Shown: positions 47,086 to 58,837, numbered from the stretch's first letter. The stretch is DNA of 64,000 bases from Bradysia coprophila (GCF_014529535.1 NC_050738.1:9147410-9211409), one strand, 5' to 3'. The notes: generated by a model from the sequence alone, not told the origin. Numbers and translations are program-made.

Positions 47086-47986
47086 AAGGAATTTACAGTG
47101 AAAAACAATCTTTTTTTGTGATTGTTTCAGGCATAGCACTACTTCTAGCACGAACACTCATTTTTCCAGATTCAAAAAGCTTACGAATATGTCTTATGTT
47201 CATGCTAGAAGCAGAGCTTCATCACCTTTCGAAATAAAGTTGTTCAGCCGCACCGTGATTAGCATAATATTTGCCTGTATGTAAAAAAAAAATTTGTGTG
47301 ACTGTGACACAAGTCTAACTTTTTATTTTATAAAACTAGGTCCCACCTTTTGGGCGGGTCAGGTCCATTGACTGACATTTTTCCAAATGTATTTTTGACT
47401 ATTCATGAAAACTTGTCACATTTAATACATAATATATTTACTATATTAATGACCACGCAAATGACAGTAAAATTTTAAAAAAAAAAATCTTGGAAACCAT
47501 CGAGGGTAAGGTGGAATTATTTTTGACCACTTTTTGAGCTCTCAATTTTCTTAAATATTTTCAACTTTCAAGATTTTCAATCAACTTCAAATCATAAATA
47601 AAATATGACTCGTGTAGATTACGACCCTCGCTTCGCTCTGGCCGTAAACTTTCCACTCGTATGAGCTGTCTATTATTCTGTTTGATTCCATTTTTGTTAC
47701 ATCAGAGTAGATGCGAAACTTCTTTTGTGAATGTCGAACGAGGACTTTTTCACAAAATAAAAAAGTTCGATAGATGTTCTTCTCTTACAATTTTGCGTAA
47801 AAAAAGGAAGTTCCCCGGTACTTAATATACCTTCACATTGTGACATGGTAATAAATGAACTTAATTAGTTTTTGGTTCATCGTTGAAAATAACTAAGTTT
47901 ACCAATATTTTCGGTAAATTGGTACCACTCTATAATGGTAAAGGGATTAAAAATATTTGTAAAAGGAGAAATTTATTGGTACACCG

Positions 47987-48104
47987 AGAATAGTATATTT
48001 CAACATACCCCAATACACACAAGATGTGTGTGCACGCGCGGGCGAAGCCCAAGCGAAAACACACATCGAGTGTGTATTGGGGTATTTTGAAAGATATTTT
48101 TCTG
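47987..48104. repeat. Hairpin with GC-rich apex
   Basis: ATAGTATATTTCAACATACCCCAATACACAC on the left is answered by GTGTGTATTGGGGTATTTTGAAAGATAT on the right. The apex CGCGGGCGAAGCCCAAGCG separates them. The frames on both strands here are accidental. Confidence 0.65.
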
Positions 48105-48527
48105 TAATAGTGAGAGTGTGTTGGTGCTTTCCTTCCCAACCGTTACTTTCCTTCTCGACCGTTTACTTTCCCTACCGACCGATTCATATCATAGCTCACC
48201 AATACACTCTCACGTATACAGAAAAAAATATTCCCTCGATTTCCCATTCACAAAACCTTCAATCATGAATAAAATGTCACGACTTGTGTGAATTTCACAC
48301 TCGTAAATTTTTTACAATATTCTCTTCGATTCATTTAATTCCATGAATTTAAAAAAAATCTTCAAAAATTAGTTGAGATAATTCATCTCAAAAATTTACC
48401 TTTTTTTTAAATTTCTAACACTTTTTAATCAAAGTGTGCTAATTTGATAACAAGCATTTTGCTGGCGTAAGATGTGGTTGTAAAGGGAGTAAAAAACTAC
48501 CTACTTGATAAATGCCAAACAACTAGA

Positions 48528-48778
48528 TAGTCAAATTTGATAGTCAACTATCAAATTTGTTAGTCAACTATCAAATTTGATAGTCAACTATCAAGTTGTT
48601 AGTCTACTATCAATTTTGATAGTCAACTATCAAGTTGTTAGTCAACTATCAAATTTGATAGTCAACTACCAAGTTTTTAGTCAGTTATCAAATTTGATAG
48701 TCAACTATCAAATTTGATAGTCAACTATCAAATTTGATAGTCAACTATCAATTTGTTAGTCAACTATCAAGTTGTTAG
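48528..48778. repeat. Minisatellite, 20-bp unit, about 12 copies
   Basis: The unit is TAGTCAACTATCAAATTTGA with variants (AAGTTGT in place of AAATTTGA). Each unit is itself partly palindromic (TTGATAGT/ACTATCAA), so the whole array can fold. Confidence 0.85.
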
Positions 48779-49347
48779 GAAGAGATGTTTACAAGTTAGA
48801 AGATGGGCATCGAATGATGAAATTATTCTTCCTACTAGTTTCATGCACGTCGAAAACAAACTTATATTATTTACCAACACTAAACAAAATCAAATTTCAT
48901 CAAAGTAATCTTTTTTAATTTAGGCTATGATCAACAGTATAAAATCCCGTTTTTCTCGGATAGCTTCCAGAACCTTAGTCCTACATAGCCCATCTTCGAA
49001 CTTAGCCTCGGGATTTTAATTCCACGTATTTAAAAAAAAGATTCATCCAAATTTGTTAAAAATTACTCAAGTTATCGTGCCCTCAACGATTTTTTGTTAC
49101 CCACATTTAACGTTTTTCATAGCATTTCATACATTTTCAATCACAGTGAACCTTTTTGTTACCCACATTTTTCGGTATTTTCTGGTGTAAGACCCTGACT
49201 TTCAGTATGCGAAAACTTAGTATCACACTCTCTGTTATCGACAGGCCTTTAACTGAATAGTTTGATTATGCAGAAACATGTAAAATGCAGGTATGCTGCT
49301 TTCAATAATGCACCATTTAGTCAGTTTATTTAATGATGCACATTTTT

Positions 49348-49596
49348 AGCCCCGTACGATGTTGAGAAATATATGTGATCTATATTGATAAATTGCTGTT
49401 TTATTTTTATAATAACGTGGAAAGTGAACATAAAGTGAACGTATACGATTAGTATTCGTATGGGGCTTATTCAGTAATCTGCTAACGACCTCGACCGTTT
49501 CCTATTAAAGAGAACCCAATCCGCATTTGCTAGCAATTCAATAATGTATAAGGTATCAAATACACCTAGTTTATCGAATTGAAATACTTTGTGAAA
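49348..49596 (+). promoter_or_regulatory. Conserved upstream region of BBE-like copy 4
   Basis: AGCCCCGTACGATGTTGA at 49348 and CGTATGGGGCTTAT at 49457 are in inverted orientation, about 95 bp apart. CCTATTAAAGAGAA and TGTATAAG follow before the ATG. This is the uninterrupted version of the region split by the retrotransposon upstream of copy 3. Confidence 0.45.
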
Positions 49597-51144
49597 ATGA
49601 AAATTGGTTTACTTTACTTGTGTGTGCTTGGACTCGGAATGAGCTCGTACTCGTCTCCGAACATTGTAGAAAATGGTACGATAGATCTGCAATATAACCT
49701 GCTTTTCGGTTGTCTGGTATCACTTGGAGTAAATTGGAATAACATCCATCACCGAAACAGCAGTCCTGCTTACGATGAATTAAATTTTCAATGGAACTCA
49801 CTAAACGGACATGTGGAACCGTTGGCATACTTAGTGGCCCATCATGTATCTGACGTTCAAAAGGCTGTTACTTGCTGTGGTTTAACAAAAGTTCGTATAG
49901 TGGCTCGGAGTGGTGGACACTCGTACATAAAGACCGGATTTGGTGATTCACGATCGTTGATAGTCGATTTAGCCAAAATGAATCATATTTCGGTCGATCC
50001 GAAGGATATGATAAGTGAAATTGGTGCAGGTGCTAAGGTTGCTGTAGTGTCTTTCACGTTGTGGAAAAATGGAAAATTCTTAATTCCTAGTGGAATCTGT
50101 CCAACCGTAGGAATTGCTGGATTGACACTGGGTGGAGGATATGGTCGTTTTACAACAGTATTTGGATTAACCTCGGATAGTGTAGTGGAAATGGAGATGG
50201 TTGATGCTATAGGACAGTTACTAGTTATTAATAATTCCACAAACAGTGACCTATTCTGGGCCCTTCGTGGTGGAGGTGGAGGAAATTTCGGTATAGTTAC
50301 AAAGTTCAAGTTTAAAATATACAAAGCACCGCGCTCTGTCGTTTACGTCCGAAATGAATTCGGTTTTGAGAACTTTTTACAATTTTATAGGGCATGGCAA
50401 ACGTTAATGAATGTTGGTGTACCACGACATTTTTCTCTTCTTTTTAGAATATTTGACAATCACATTTCAATGGGTTCACATGGGTTTAATTTCCAATATC
50501 AGAACGAAACAGTGGAAAGCGTTACAAATTTCCTTAGTTCATTTTCGTTTCCGAATGCGACTTCAAGTTCAAGTAAAGTTATGTCGTATGAAGAATTCAT
50601 GGTAGCGGACGCAAGCGCATTTTCTTCTGCAATGATACAAACTGTATCACAATTGGAAAATATGACGAAGTATGATGCAGTCGTTGAGTGGAAAAAAGTG
50701 AAGTCGATGTTTGTTGATCAAATTCTAAATGAAAGGCAGATCTATGCGCTAAAAGATCTATTCATTGAATATATGCCATATCTAGATGTAGCTGCTGAAC
50801 CTAATAACGCTGTAGTAAACTCATTACCACCATCAGACACAGCATTTGTTCATCGAGGAACAAATTTATTTGATCTTCAATTTCGCGCATCTAGTGTACC
50901 TCCCAAACAACCTGACTTTCAAGCCGATCGAGCAATACGAATGCTTTTTGAGAAAAGTAAATCTGTTTTTCATCACCGAGAATCCTATCAAAATTACATG
51001 GATCAAGACCTTACCGATTATTTGGTACGATATTATGGTTCGAATTTAGACAGGCTTGTCAGCATAAAAAGGCGATATGATCCGGGAAATATGTTCCATC
51101 ATCCACAGTCAATTCCAGTCAATATGGATCTATCAGGAAAATAA
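49597..51144 (+). CDS. Secreted BBE-like FAD oxidase, copy 4, 515 aa
   Basis: This is an intact intronless paralogue with signal peptide, RSGGHSY (His108), PSGICPTVGIAG (Cys168), LGGGYG, WALRGGGGGNFGIVT, NYMDQDL and the YDPGNMFHHPQSIPV tail. Its FAD domain is closest to copy 3. In the substrate domain it has private changes (NEFGFENFLQ, LLFRIFDNHISMGSHGFNF, NERQIYALKDLFIEYMPYLDVA). Some of these (HFSLL, MG.HG) recall copy 1 rather than copies 2 and 3. Its 3' flank also resembles that of copy 1, with the shared phrase AGAATTTATATGTTCACTGG. It is last in the array. Extracellular oxidase activity is inferred from the family; the substrate is not predictable. Confidence 0.93.
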   Translation: MKIGLLYLCVLGLGMSSYSSPNIVENGTIDLQYNLLFGCLVSLGVNWNNIHHRNSSPAYDELNFQWNSLNGHVEPLAYLVAHHVSDVQKAVTCCGLTKVRIVARSGGHSYIKTGFGDSRSLIVDLAKMNHISVDPKDMISEIGAGAKVAVVSFTLWKNGKFLIPSGICPTVGIAGLTLGGGYGRFTTVFGLTSDSVVEMEMVDAIGQLLVINNSTNSDLFWALRGGGGGNFGIVTKFKFKIYKAPRSVVYVRNEFGFENFLQFYRAWQTLMNVGVPRHFSLLFRIFDNHISMGSHGFNFQYQNETVESVTNFLSSFSFPNATSSSSKVMSYEEFMVADASAFSSAMIQTVSQLENMTKYDAVVEWKKVKSMFVDQILNERQIYALKDLFIEYMPYLDVAAEPNNAVVNSLPPSDTAFVHRGTNLFDLQFRASSVPPKQPDFQADRAIRMLFEKSKSVFHHRESYQNYMDQDLTDYLVRYYGSNLDRLVSIKRRYDPGNMFHHPQSIPVNMDLSGK

Positions 51145-51145
51145 A
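51140..51145 (+). terminator. Poly(A) signal overlapping the stop codon, copy 4
   Basis: AATAAA includes the TAA stop, followed by CGTTTTTTGTGCTTGTTT about 30 bp downstream. An additional AAATAAATG lies near 51203. Confidence 0.45.
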
Positions 51146-51925
51146 AAGGAATTTACAGTGAAAAAACATCGTTTTTTGTGCTTGTTTCAGGTAACTGAAT
51201 GTAAATAAATGTACCCTGTACGTACCCAAATAACTCTTTGCCCTAAGAATTTATATGTTCACTGGATACACCTAGCTGTAGATATTTCTTTTTTTTAAGT
51301 AATCTATGCAGTTCTCGTGATGAGTTATTGAAACGGAATGCTGTGTTCGAACTACTCCTTTAGTAAAAGTTTATTCATTTCCGTTCCTCATTCTCCACGT
51401 CATTCTATTACATCAATAGCCGTTGGAATATAGGTAACGTAGATATTCATCATAAATAGCAGCATCGGATTTAGTGTTTGTCTTTTTGCTTGTTAAACTA
51501 AACTAAATAGCCTTTTCATAAATAATTTCAACACGGAACTTTCAAAACTTAATTGCTTTGGGACAAATATTAGTTTGCATAGCTTTCCGTTGCTTGGTAT
51601 ACATGAATTCTGTAAAATGACAAAATAGAGATGAAAACTTCGACAGTCGGAAAGTTTCTGTTTTTTTTTTCATTTACGGTACTGTTTCAATTGAATTATT
51701 TTACTTCTAATTGAATTGTACGATTCGAAACAAAATCAAGATTCTGTGCAAACTACACAGTTTAGTCTACGCTGAAAGTGGGAAATATTGAGTTTTGAGT
51801 TGAATTAAAGTTTTGCCCGTGTAAATATTATGGCACGTTCAATACAAACACAGGTCCACGGTCGAAAAATCTGGTGAAACAGTGGAAGATGATCCATAAT
51901 CACTTACTTTTTATGTGAAATGGAT
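51146..51925. other. 3' flank of the cluster, no gene seen
   Basis: The first 150 bp resemble the 3' flank of copy 1. The rest is AT-rich without a supported feature. Confidence 0.4.
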
Positions 51926-52068
51926 CGCCTATTGTTTGATGTAATAGTAGATTACTGCTATAAGGCTGTATATAAGAGACGTGTACGTATACGAGCGATT
52001 GCGCGAGTATTAGTACGAGTCTCTTATATACAGCCTTATATCAGTGAGGTATTTTATCGCAATAGGCA
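51926..52068. repeat. Foldback element, about 143 bp
   Basis: CGCCTATTG and TATAAGGCTGTATATAAGAGAC on the left are answered by GTCTCTTATATACAGCCTTATA and CAATAGGC on the right, around a CG-containing loop. Confidence 0.7.
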
Positions 52069-52147
52069 AACATCTCTTTTTCTAGTGATATAATTTTGCT
52101 TGCAAAACCTTTAGCACTCTAGGGTAATAGCAGGTTACAGTGCATGC

Positions 52148-52315
52148 TGCGAAAATGATTCATTACATGAGGGAACAATTCTGAGATAAGAGAAACCTCA
52201 CAACTACACTTGTCGAAACTAACAGTTACCGAAGCTTGTTGCTCAACAACACACGAGTGAGGTTGCGAGCACCTCGAAATTGTTTCCGAATTAAGGAATC
52301 ATGCCAGCACTGTAT
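52148..52315. repeat. MITE-like repeat, second copy of the 2602-2802 family
   Basis: GCTGCGAAAATGATTCATTACATGAG at the left and AATTGTTTCCGAATTAAGGAATCATGCCAGCA at the right form an imperfect inverted pair. The order of words follows the copy at 2602. Confidence 0.45.
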
Positions 52316-52619
52316 TCTATTTTATTGCTTGCCCATGTGAAAATTCACGCCGTAAGTGTGCCTAAAATTTGAATTTTAAGTGAACGATTCGATGAAAAAG
52401 TGAACCGAAAAATACATTTCAACGCTCACTAGTATGAAAATGACGCTACGTTAAAAAGACGTCCGCACTTTCCATTTTGAATTTAGATCGGCGTGAATTG
52501 ATTCTTAAATATCAATTTCCGAACGCAGAAATAAAACCTTCTGTTAATATATCCGTAGACAAAACCAACAAAACATTTGCAAAAAAATCTAGTAAACCGC
52601 CGAGATCGCCACGTTAGTA

Positions 52620-52974
52620 TAGATCAGGTCCAAGGCTATTCGAAATGTCATCCACAGAGAACCCTAACCTCAACGTATGTGCAGTGAAAATGAGCAGGCA
52701 CTTTGCTCATGTTTGAAAATAGAAACAAATGTTTTAATGGTTTTCTTGTAAAATAATGAGCTTAAACACTTACGCCATATAAGAAACAATCATAATTTCA
52801 CCTTTTACACATTGGAAATATATTGAATTAAACGTTTTTGTAGATCCGGAAAAAACATAAAATTAAGCGGCATCTCAATAATTTCAATTTTTTTCACCGA
52901 GTTGAGGTTAGGGATTCTATGGATGACGGTGCAGCTGTCAGTGTTCGGATTTACAGTTACTCGGACTTGATCTA
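52620..52974. repeat. Foldback element, about 355 bp
   Basis: TAGATCAGGTCC...TGTCATCCACAGAGAACCCTAACCTCAAC on the left is answered by GTTGAGGTTAGGGATTCTATGGATGACG...GGACTTGATCTA on the right. There is no coding frame of interest inside. Confidence 0.6.
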
Positions 52975-53454
52975 TTGTGACAATAGTAATCTCAATAGAA
53001 GTCACAACGATCGCATGTTGTCATTGAATTGTTTTTCGGTTTTATGATAACGCAATAATTTCGTCGTTTTTGTTATTTAGACTAAACATTTTGCAGTGAA
53101 TTGAAGTGATTTGTGTCTAACATAAACAAAACGTTTAGTGTTTTCTAAAATAAGTGAAAAATACGCAACTTAACACATGTGTTTATTACAAACATTGAAA
53201 TTATTGCGAGAACAAAAATGGCCGACGAAACTTTGAGTTTTGTGATTTTTTTTTATAATTTGAGTTTTGTTGCTTCATTGAACTCACCCCGCTGCAAAAT
53301 TTGTGTCCAAAAACCAAACACATCAATAGGTATAAAATATTTCAGATGATGCATTCTTCTTCATCTGGCTGCACCCCACGAAAACTCGTTTTCCGTGATT
53401 GACTGAGCACCCCGCGAAAATAGAGTTTACCTGTCGATAGCGTCACGCAAATAT

Positions 53455-53535
53455 CCCTCATGTAATCGATCATTTTCGCAGGGGCCAAATTGATATGTAA
53501 GAGTCAATTTTCGCATGGGGCAAGCAATAATTTTG
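53455..53535. repeat. Second copy of the TTTTCGCAGGGG repeat
   Basis: CATGTAATCGATCATTTTCGCAGGGGCCAAATTG and then TCAATTTTCGCATGGGGCAAG match the region at 2884-2950. A possible extension with CCCCACGAAAA and CCCCGCGAAAA words in opposite orientation lies at 53370-53420. Confidence 0.45.
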
Positions 53536-55801
53536 TTTACTCTTATGTACATCGTGTACAGCGCACATGCGGTACAGCCAATTTTTTGAGACTTCATTTT
53601 CAAGTTATTGAACAGATGAACTTGAAATGTCTCTTTAATGGTCTGCTAAGTGGATACAGATTGAAAAATGCGCGAAATACAAATAATATTTTGTTTTGTT
53701 TAAAATAATACATTGAATAATGTTTCAATGCGACGGGTTTCGAACGAAGAACCACCCGACTCTGACGACTCTGAAAATACATACACAAAGTACCGTTTTC
53801 CACTTCCACCACTAAAAGATGCATTATTCTCGGAAAATTCAAGGAATTTACTTAGTTTCCAAAATAGTTAGAATAGAACGATATGACTCCCACTACCATG
53901 TTATATCGACAGGGCTTCGAAATCATTTTGCAAAATGTTAAGTTCTAAGGAAATTGGTCAGGTGGCTACGTAGAATTTATGAAAAACGTCGTCCCCTGGC
54001 TGCGAGGAAAGACGGAGTGATACGAAAATAGTTTATAAAAAAGTAAATTTTCTGTTGAGAAAGACTTTGTCTACCTCCAAATTTATGTTCATTGTTCATT
54101 AGATTACTGCCAGACACAAAAGGCTTACTACCAAATGAACATCGTCCTCTGTAGTCATATATGCTTCATATATAATAGATATATCTATAGAATCAACTTT
54201 CTGTAATACTAAATTTAAAACAGATTCTTAGAATATCATCGTCTCCCTCCGTACTGGAATATCATACCCGATGTTATAATAAACATCCGTATCCATATAA
54301 CCAATGTAACGTATAGCACAAAGCCAACAAAAACTTTTTAGACAAATATTCCGCAGATATTTTCGGAAAAACATAAAAGCTTATCTACCACACACGTCTT
54401 TCAAAGAAATCTGTCTGTATGGAATGGTTTTAAATTAACCGAATTATCCCTCCTTTAAGATACTTTCTTGTTATATTGATCCTGGATGTTATAATACACC
54501 ATATCATACAGTGAAAGCATACATATCTAGCTGCGTACACATAAATCTCTCTCTATGTGTATTTATATATAAAACCTTGCCCTTTTCATTCCATTACAAA
54601 GTAACAGAAAATATTTTCGACAAGGGATGACAATCTGCAGTCAACTTTGCTTACCGAAAAATATTTAAAAGGAATTTTCGAGTTTTATTTCTTTTTATTA
54701 CAAATTTTGCGGCGATGTTAATGGAGATGATGCGTCATGGAAAAATGAAAGTGATGTTTGACCCTTTCCACACAGAAACAGTTTAAAAACATTGCCCAAG
54801 AAATTTGCCTCCGAAACTTGTTAACATTTAGTTTGTTAATTGATCGCAAACAAAAGGATGTTGTATCGTTAACGCCATTGTAATGAATATTTTCTTGACT
54901 GGCTTTAGGGGAGAAATGCCATTAAATTATAATACAAGCCTGTTCTACTTCAGAAGAGGAAAATAAAAAAAAAATGAAAAAGAAACTTAATAATCGAGTT
55001 AGTTACTTGAGAAAATTCCACATCGAAAAAAGTACATTGAAAGAACTTCAATTTGAAAATGTGTATAAAAGAAAGATCGTAAAAGCTATAATAGTAATTT
55101 TCTTTTTCTCTTTAATTTAAATTTTTATGTGAATTAGTAATTACAGCTAATAAGAATAAAGTAGAAGTATGATGTACATAATTATGGATATATAGGGTGA
55201 GAAAGATGAAACAAGTTTCGTTTATTATGAAAATTCTTTTGTTTCAAGCACTTTTTTCAGTTGTAGAAAGGGATCGTTTGTATACAGGATTTTGAATGAA
55301 CTTTTTTAATATTTTCAGTTGTATACCTTCAACAGCGTATGTCAGCCGTCTGAATTTAGTATTGTTTTTTTAAGCATAAAAATTCTAATTGGTTGCATCC
55401 CCGTTGTCGTCGGACTTTCGTCATTGATATGCTTGAACTTTTAATAATGTAAGGAATGTAAATTGAACAAACATAGACAGTTCAGATTCTATCTCATGAA
55501 TTTAGTATGAACCAACCCCGGGTGGAAATGGAATTCACTTTTCCAAACGGTCGACAACTTCTGTCTGAGAAGAAAATAAGTAGCGTCGGAAAATGATATA
55601 GCTAGGAACAGCTTCACCATGACTAGATCACATTCGTACACAATAAGGACAATAACAACTGTGAGCTCTGCCGCCCTTTTAAAATGTATGTTAAAAGAAT
55701 GAAATACTAGATTTTTCATCTAACAAAAGGTAAATCGCGGTGGGGTTGAACAAAACTTAAATAGAGTCGCGAGACCACCTCTGATTTTTTTTATATTTTT
55801 A
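53536..55801. other. Intergenic, no gene seen
   Basis: This is AT-rich DNA with short frames that overlap on opposite strands. No repeat or RNA gene was recognised with confidence. Confidence 0.35.
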
Positions 55802-56192
55802 TTGAGGGACTCGAGTACTATAAGGAACCACATTCAGATCGCAAAATTTTCCAGCCGTTTCGGAGAACCGGCACTCATGGCCGTGCGGGACCGACGACCA
55901 TACAAATTGTTGTCGCAACGGATATAGTCCCTCTAAGCTACAGATACTTGTTGTGAGGCTGGTATGGCGAGTGTGGTATCGTTGTAAAGCTGGCTGTAGC
56001 TACGTGGTCAAGTTGTCGAGGGCAGCCGTTTCAATACGAATTAGCTTAGAATTAGTCCCTCTATCCGTTGCAATAACAATCTGTATTCAAATTGACTCGT
56101 TGGTCCCGCACGGCTATGAGTGCCGGTTCTCCGAAACGGCTGGAAAATTTTGCGAACTGAATGTGGTTCCTTATAGTACTCGAGTCCCTCAA
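55802..56192. repeat. Foldback element, 391 bp, well-preserved arms
   Basis: The left arm (TTGAGGGACTCGAGTACTAT, then CAAAATTTTCCAGCCGTTTC) and right arm are complementary with only a few differences over the first 90 bp. Weaker pairing continues to about 150 bp (GCAACGGATA.AGTCCCTCTAAGC). The centre is unique. The higher GC content creates open frames on both strands (for example 55953-56210), which are not genes. Confidence 0.8.
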
Positions 56193-58178
56193 CACGAATA
56201 TAAAACATAGGTAGTGTCTATAAAAGCATAAGCCAGTTGGTTGCATAAATAACTGTTGTATCACATTATAGGAGGGAGATATACCTTAAGAAGATATAGA
56301 TTCTAACGTGGTAAATTATACCATTAGTCGTTTCTGAAAGTAAACTTCACTTTACATACAGCCCATAGCGCCCATGTGAAATACGAGGCACTGCTTGTTA
56401 CTAATGTCCTTTTGGCAGGTGTACTTGTTTTAAAATGACAAACTTTCTCTGGAAGTAAAAGCCTTTGATGTCAAAAGACATAAATATTTTTCTTTATATT
56501 TCTCCATCAAATGCACCAGTAAATGACTGATTGTGAGATAACATTTTGATGTTGAATGTGTATAATGTTGTGTAAACAGGAGCTACAGCTCTGCGTTGTT
56601 TTCTGTTTATTTTTTCATCATTTTTAAACTTATAAAAAATTCTATTTGCTGCGATGCCAAACGTGCCGCCGGCAATGATAATATTTTATTAAAAAGTGGC
56701 TCAAGGACTTCAGGCTAAACGAATAATTTAGTAAGTGTCTTTTCTCGATTTTTGTTTTTTTTTTCGGTGCTATTTTACCTACAGAATTGAATTCACCAAG
56801 ATAGTTCAATATGACTTTCTCGACACGCGGTTTTTCTTCAACAAGGAAATTAACTAAATTGAATATTATACGGCTGAAATTGCTAAAACAGATGCAGACA
56901 GACGCAGACACTTGCGTCACAAGTCTCTTAGCAGAGTTTTTGGCGGATTTCATATCGTGCAACTTGTTACATTTTTCATCGATGTTGATGATAAATGATG
57001 ATAACTCTCTTTCTTTGTTATTTAAATTTTAAAATCACATGAAATATCAATCATAAGTAAGTATCTGCATGGCAAATAGACTTCACGAGCGTGTGCGTTT
57101 ATTGACCCCCCGACTAGACGATTTTAACAACTTCAAAGCAAATAATAAACAAGAAATAATTCAACGAATAAAAAAAATGTGACATGGTGTCACACTGATT
57201 GATAGAGATAACTTAAACATGGATTGAGATAACTTTATAGCGTTATTGCACATGAAAAAAATCTTGAAGATGTGTTACATCGTACGAAAAGAACTAATTG
57301 TATCTGAGCTTCAATAAATTGTCACACATCGTTCACAAGCCATTGCATTTTCCAGTGCTGAAGGTATCATGAAAGTTGCTTAAGTCGCCATATAATCTTT
57401 AAATCAGTTAAGTCCTCATATCAGTTTCATTAAATTATCGCCTAACGATGAAATTGTTACACCACCATAGGCGACACTAACCACAACTCTTATTTATATA
57501 CTTATACTTGTGGTCGGTGTCGCTAACAGAAGACCAGCCGTTTCTTAAGTGTTTCGAATCAGTTTATCCGGGAATATTTCTCGGAATTTTCAATTTGTTA
57601 TTTTTCTTTCCACACCAACAATACGTCGAGTTGTTTGCCGTTTTATTTATGTCTTCCATCGAATCAAAATTTGCGCAGAAGTATTTTTTCAAATAATTCT
57701 CCTTAAACCAGAATGCTGATAAAAAAGTGTTAAATAAAATTTATTGCCCTGAAGGAATTTTCATTCTAACCTAAAGTACCTTCGCTGAACTCGAAATGCA
57801 TTTTATCCCAAACTTTTATTTCGATTTAGCGCAATATTTCGTAGTGCAACAACAGTACAATCTATGCATTGCACACAGATTTGACCCATCGTTGAATTTT
57901 ATACAATACTTTTATATGGAAAAGGGAGACGAAGGAACTTTTTCCATAAATTGTAGACGAGCAACTTGTTTCAACTTGGCAAAGCTGTTGAAATGATATT
58001 ATTGTGAAAAGTTTTTTTTTTTCGTTGGCTATTTCGGCTATCCGCAATGCAAATATTTCTGTTTTTGTGGAATGCTTACATTTTTTCTCGAAGAATTATT
58101 AGAAAATTGATTAATGCTGGTTATGTGTTAGCCCAGTTTGGAGAGAAAATTAGGGGCTTCGAATCACTATGACTACAT
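56193..58178. other. Intergenic, no gene seen
   Basis: Short frames only (for example 57508-57696 and 57796-57996), without domain, splice or signal features I can support. Confidence 0.35.
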
Positions 58179-58317
58179 CTGTTATTGATTTACGACAAAA
58201 ATAAAATCGATTTCTGACGAATGCGACCTTATATAGCAAAATGTAAGTTAAATGAATGAAGTAAAAGATTTCGCGTCTTGAAAATTTAATCACAAGAAGT
58301 AATAGATAATTAAACTG
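58179..58317. repeat. Foldback family B, second right-half copy
   Basis: CTGTTATTGAT, CCTTATATAGCAAAA, ATGAAGTAAAAGATTT, AAGAAGTAATAGAT and TAAACTG follow the order seen at 11513-11678 and 33270-33419. Confidence 0.55.
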
Positions 58318-58453
58318 GTCATACGACTTCCGTCTGTATACGTTAAACCAAAATGTTCGCTAATTCTCGCAGGCAAACTGTTTAATTTTTGCCTTTTTAC
58401 ATTTAAGCATCAATATTTCAGCCGTTGTTTCCACAATAGACTTAGTGAAAATG

Positions 58454-58837
58454 TTAAGAGGCACCGATACTTAGCTAAATTGTAGCCTACATTTGTGTGC
58501 CTCATATTTCATTTTTAATCTTTCCATTAGAGTCCTTTTTCAAAAATGTACGACCGCAATTCCGACCACGAATCTGTTAGCTTTAAATAAAAATTAGTTA
58601 TGGTTGTTGTTGTTTCACTAGCTCTGAGAAAAGTGAGCAGTTTAACGAAATTTTCATAAACTGTTCACGTTTCTCAGAGCCGGTCAAACTGCTACAATCA
58701 AATGTATTGTCGGAATTGCGGTCGTACATTTTTCAAAAAGGATTTTGATGGAAAGATATCAACAAAAGTAAACTAAAATCCACTATTTAAAAAACGGCCT
58801 AATGTATGCTTTTCAGAAAAGCACCGATGCCTCTTAA
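58454..58837. repeat. Foldback element, 384 bp
   Basis: The outer ends are TTAAGAGGCACCGAT and the complement of GCACCGATGCCTCTTAA. The inner arms are TTTTTCAAAAATGTACGACCGCAATTCCGAC and GTCGGAATTGCGGTCGTACATTTTTCAAAAA. The innermost arms are GCTCTGAGAAAAGTGAGCAGTTT and AAACTGTTCACGTTTCTCAGAGC. Confidence 0.75.

Larger units (their letters stand above)
47336..49205 (-). mobile_element. Helitron-like element in the copy 3-4 spacer
   Basis: On the minus strand the element ends CCCGCC CAAAA GGTGGG ACCTAG followed by T, the same hairpin + CTAG|T design as the element ending at 14677. Its other end, CTGAAAGTCAGGG, also matches that element. In this copy the centre holds a 20-bp minisatellite, a hairpin (47987-48104) and one diverged 151-bp unit instead of the tandem array. 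The sequence after 49205 continues the ancestral spacer (ATGCGAAAACTTAGTATC, as at 43950), so the block is a post-duplication insertion. No Rep/helicase gene was found. Confidence 0.5.

Noticed and set aside
49983-50324. Pro-rich minus-strand frame (and equivalents at 38519, 41893 and 45923)
   Set aside because: Antisense shadow of the conserved Gly-rich FAD loop; PPPPP is the reverse of the GGGGG codons.
57796-57996. Short plus-strand frame of 66 residues
   Set aside because: No domain, no splice partner, no signal peptide, and overlapped by an equally long frame on the other strand.
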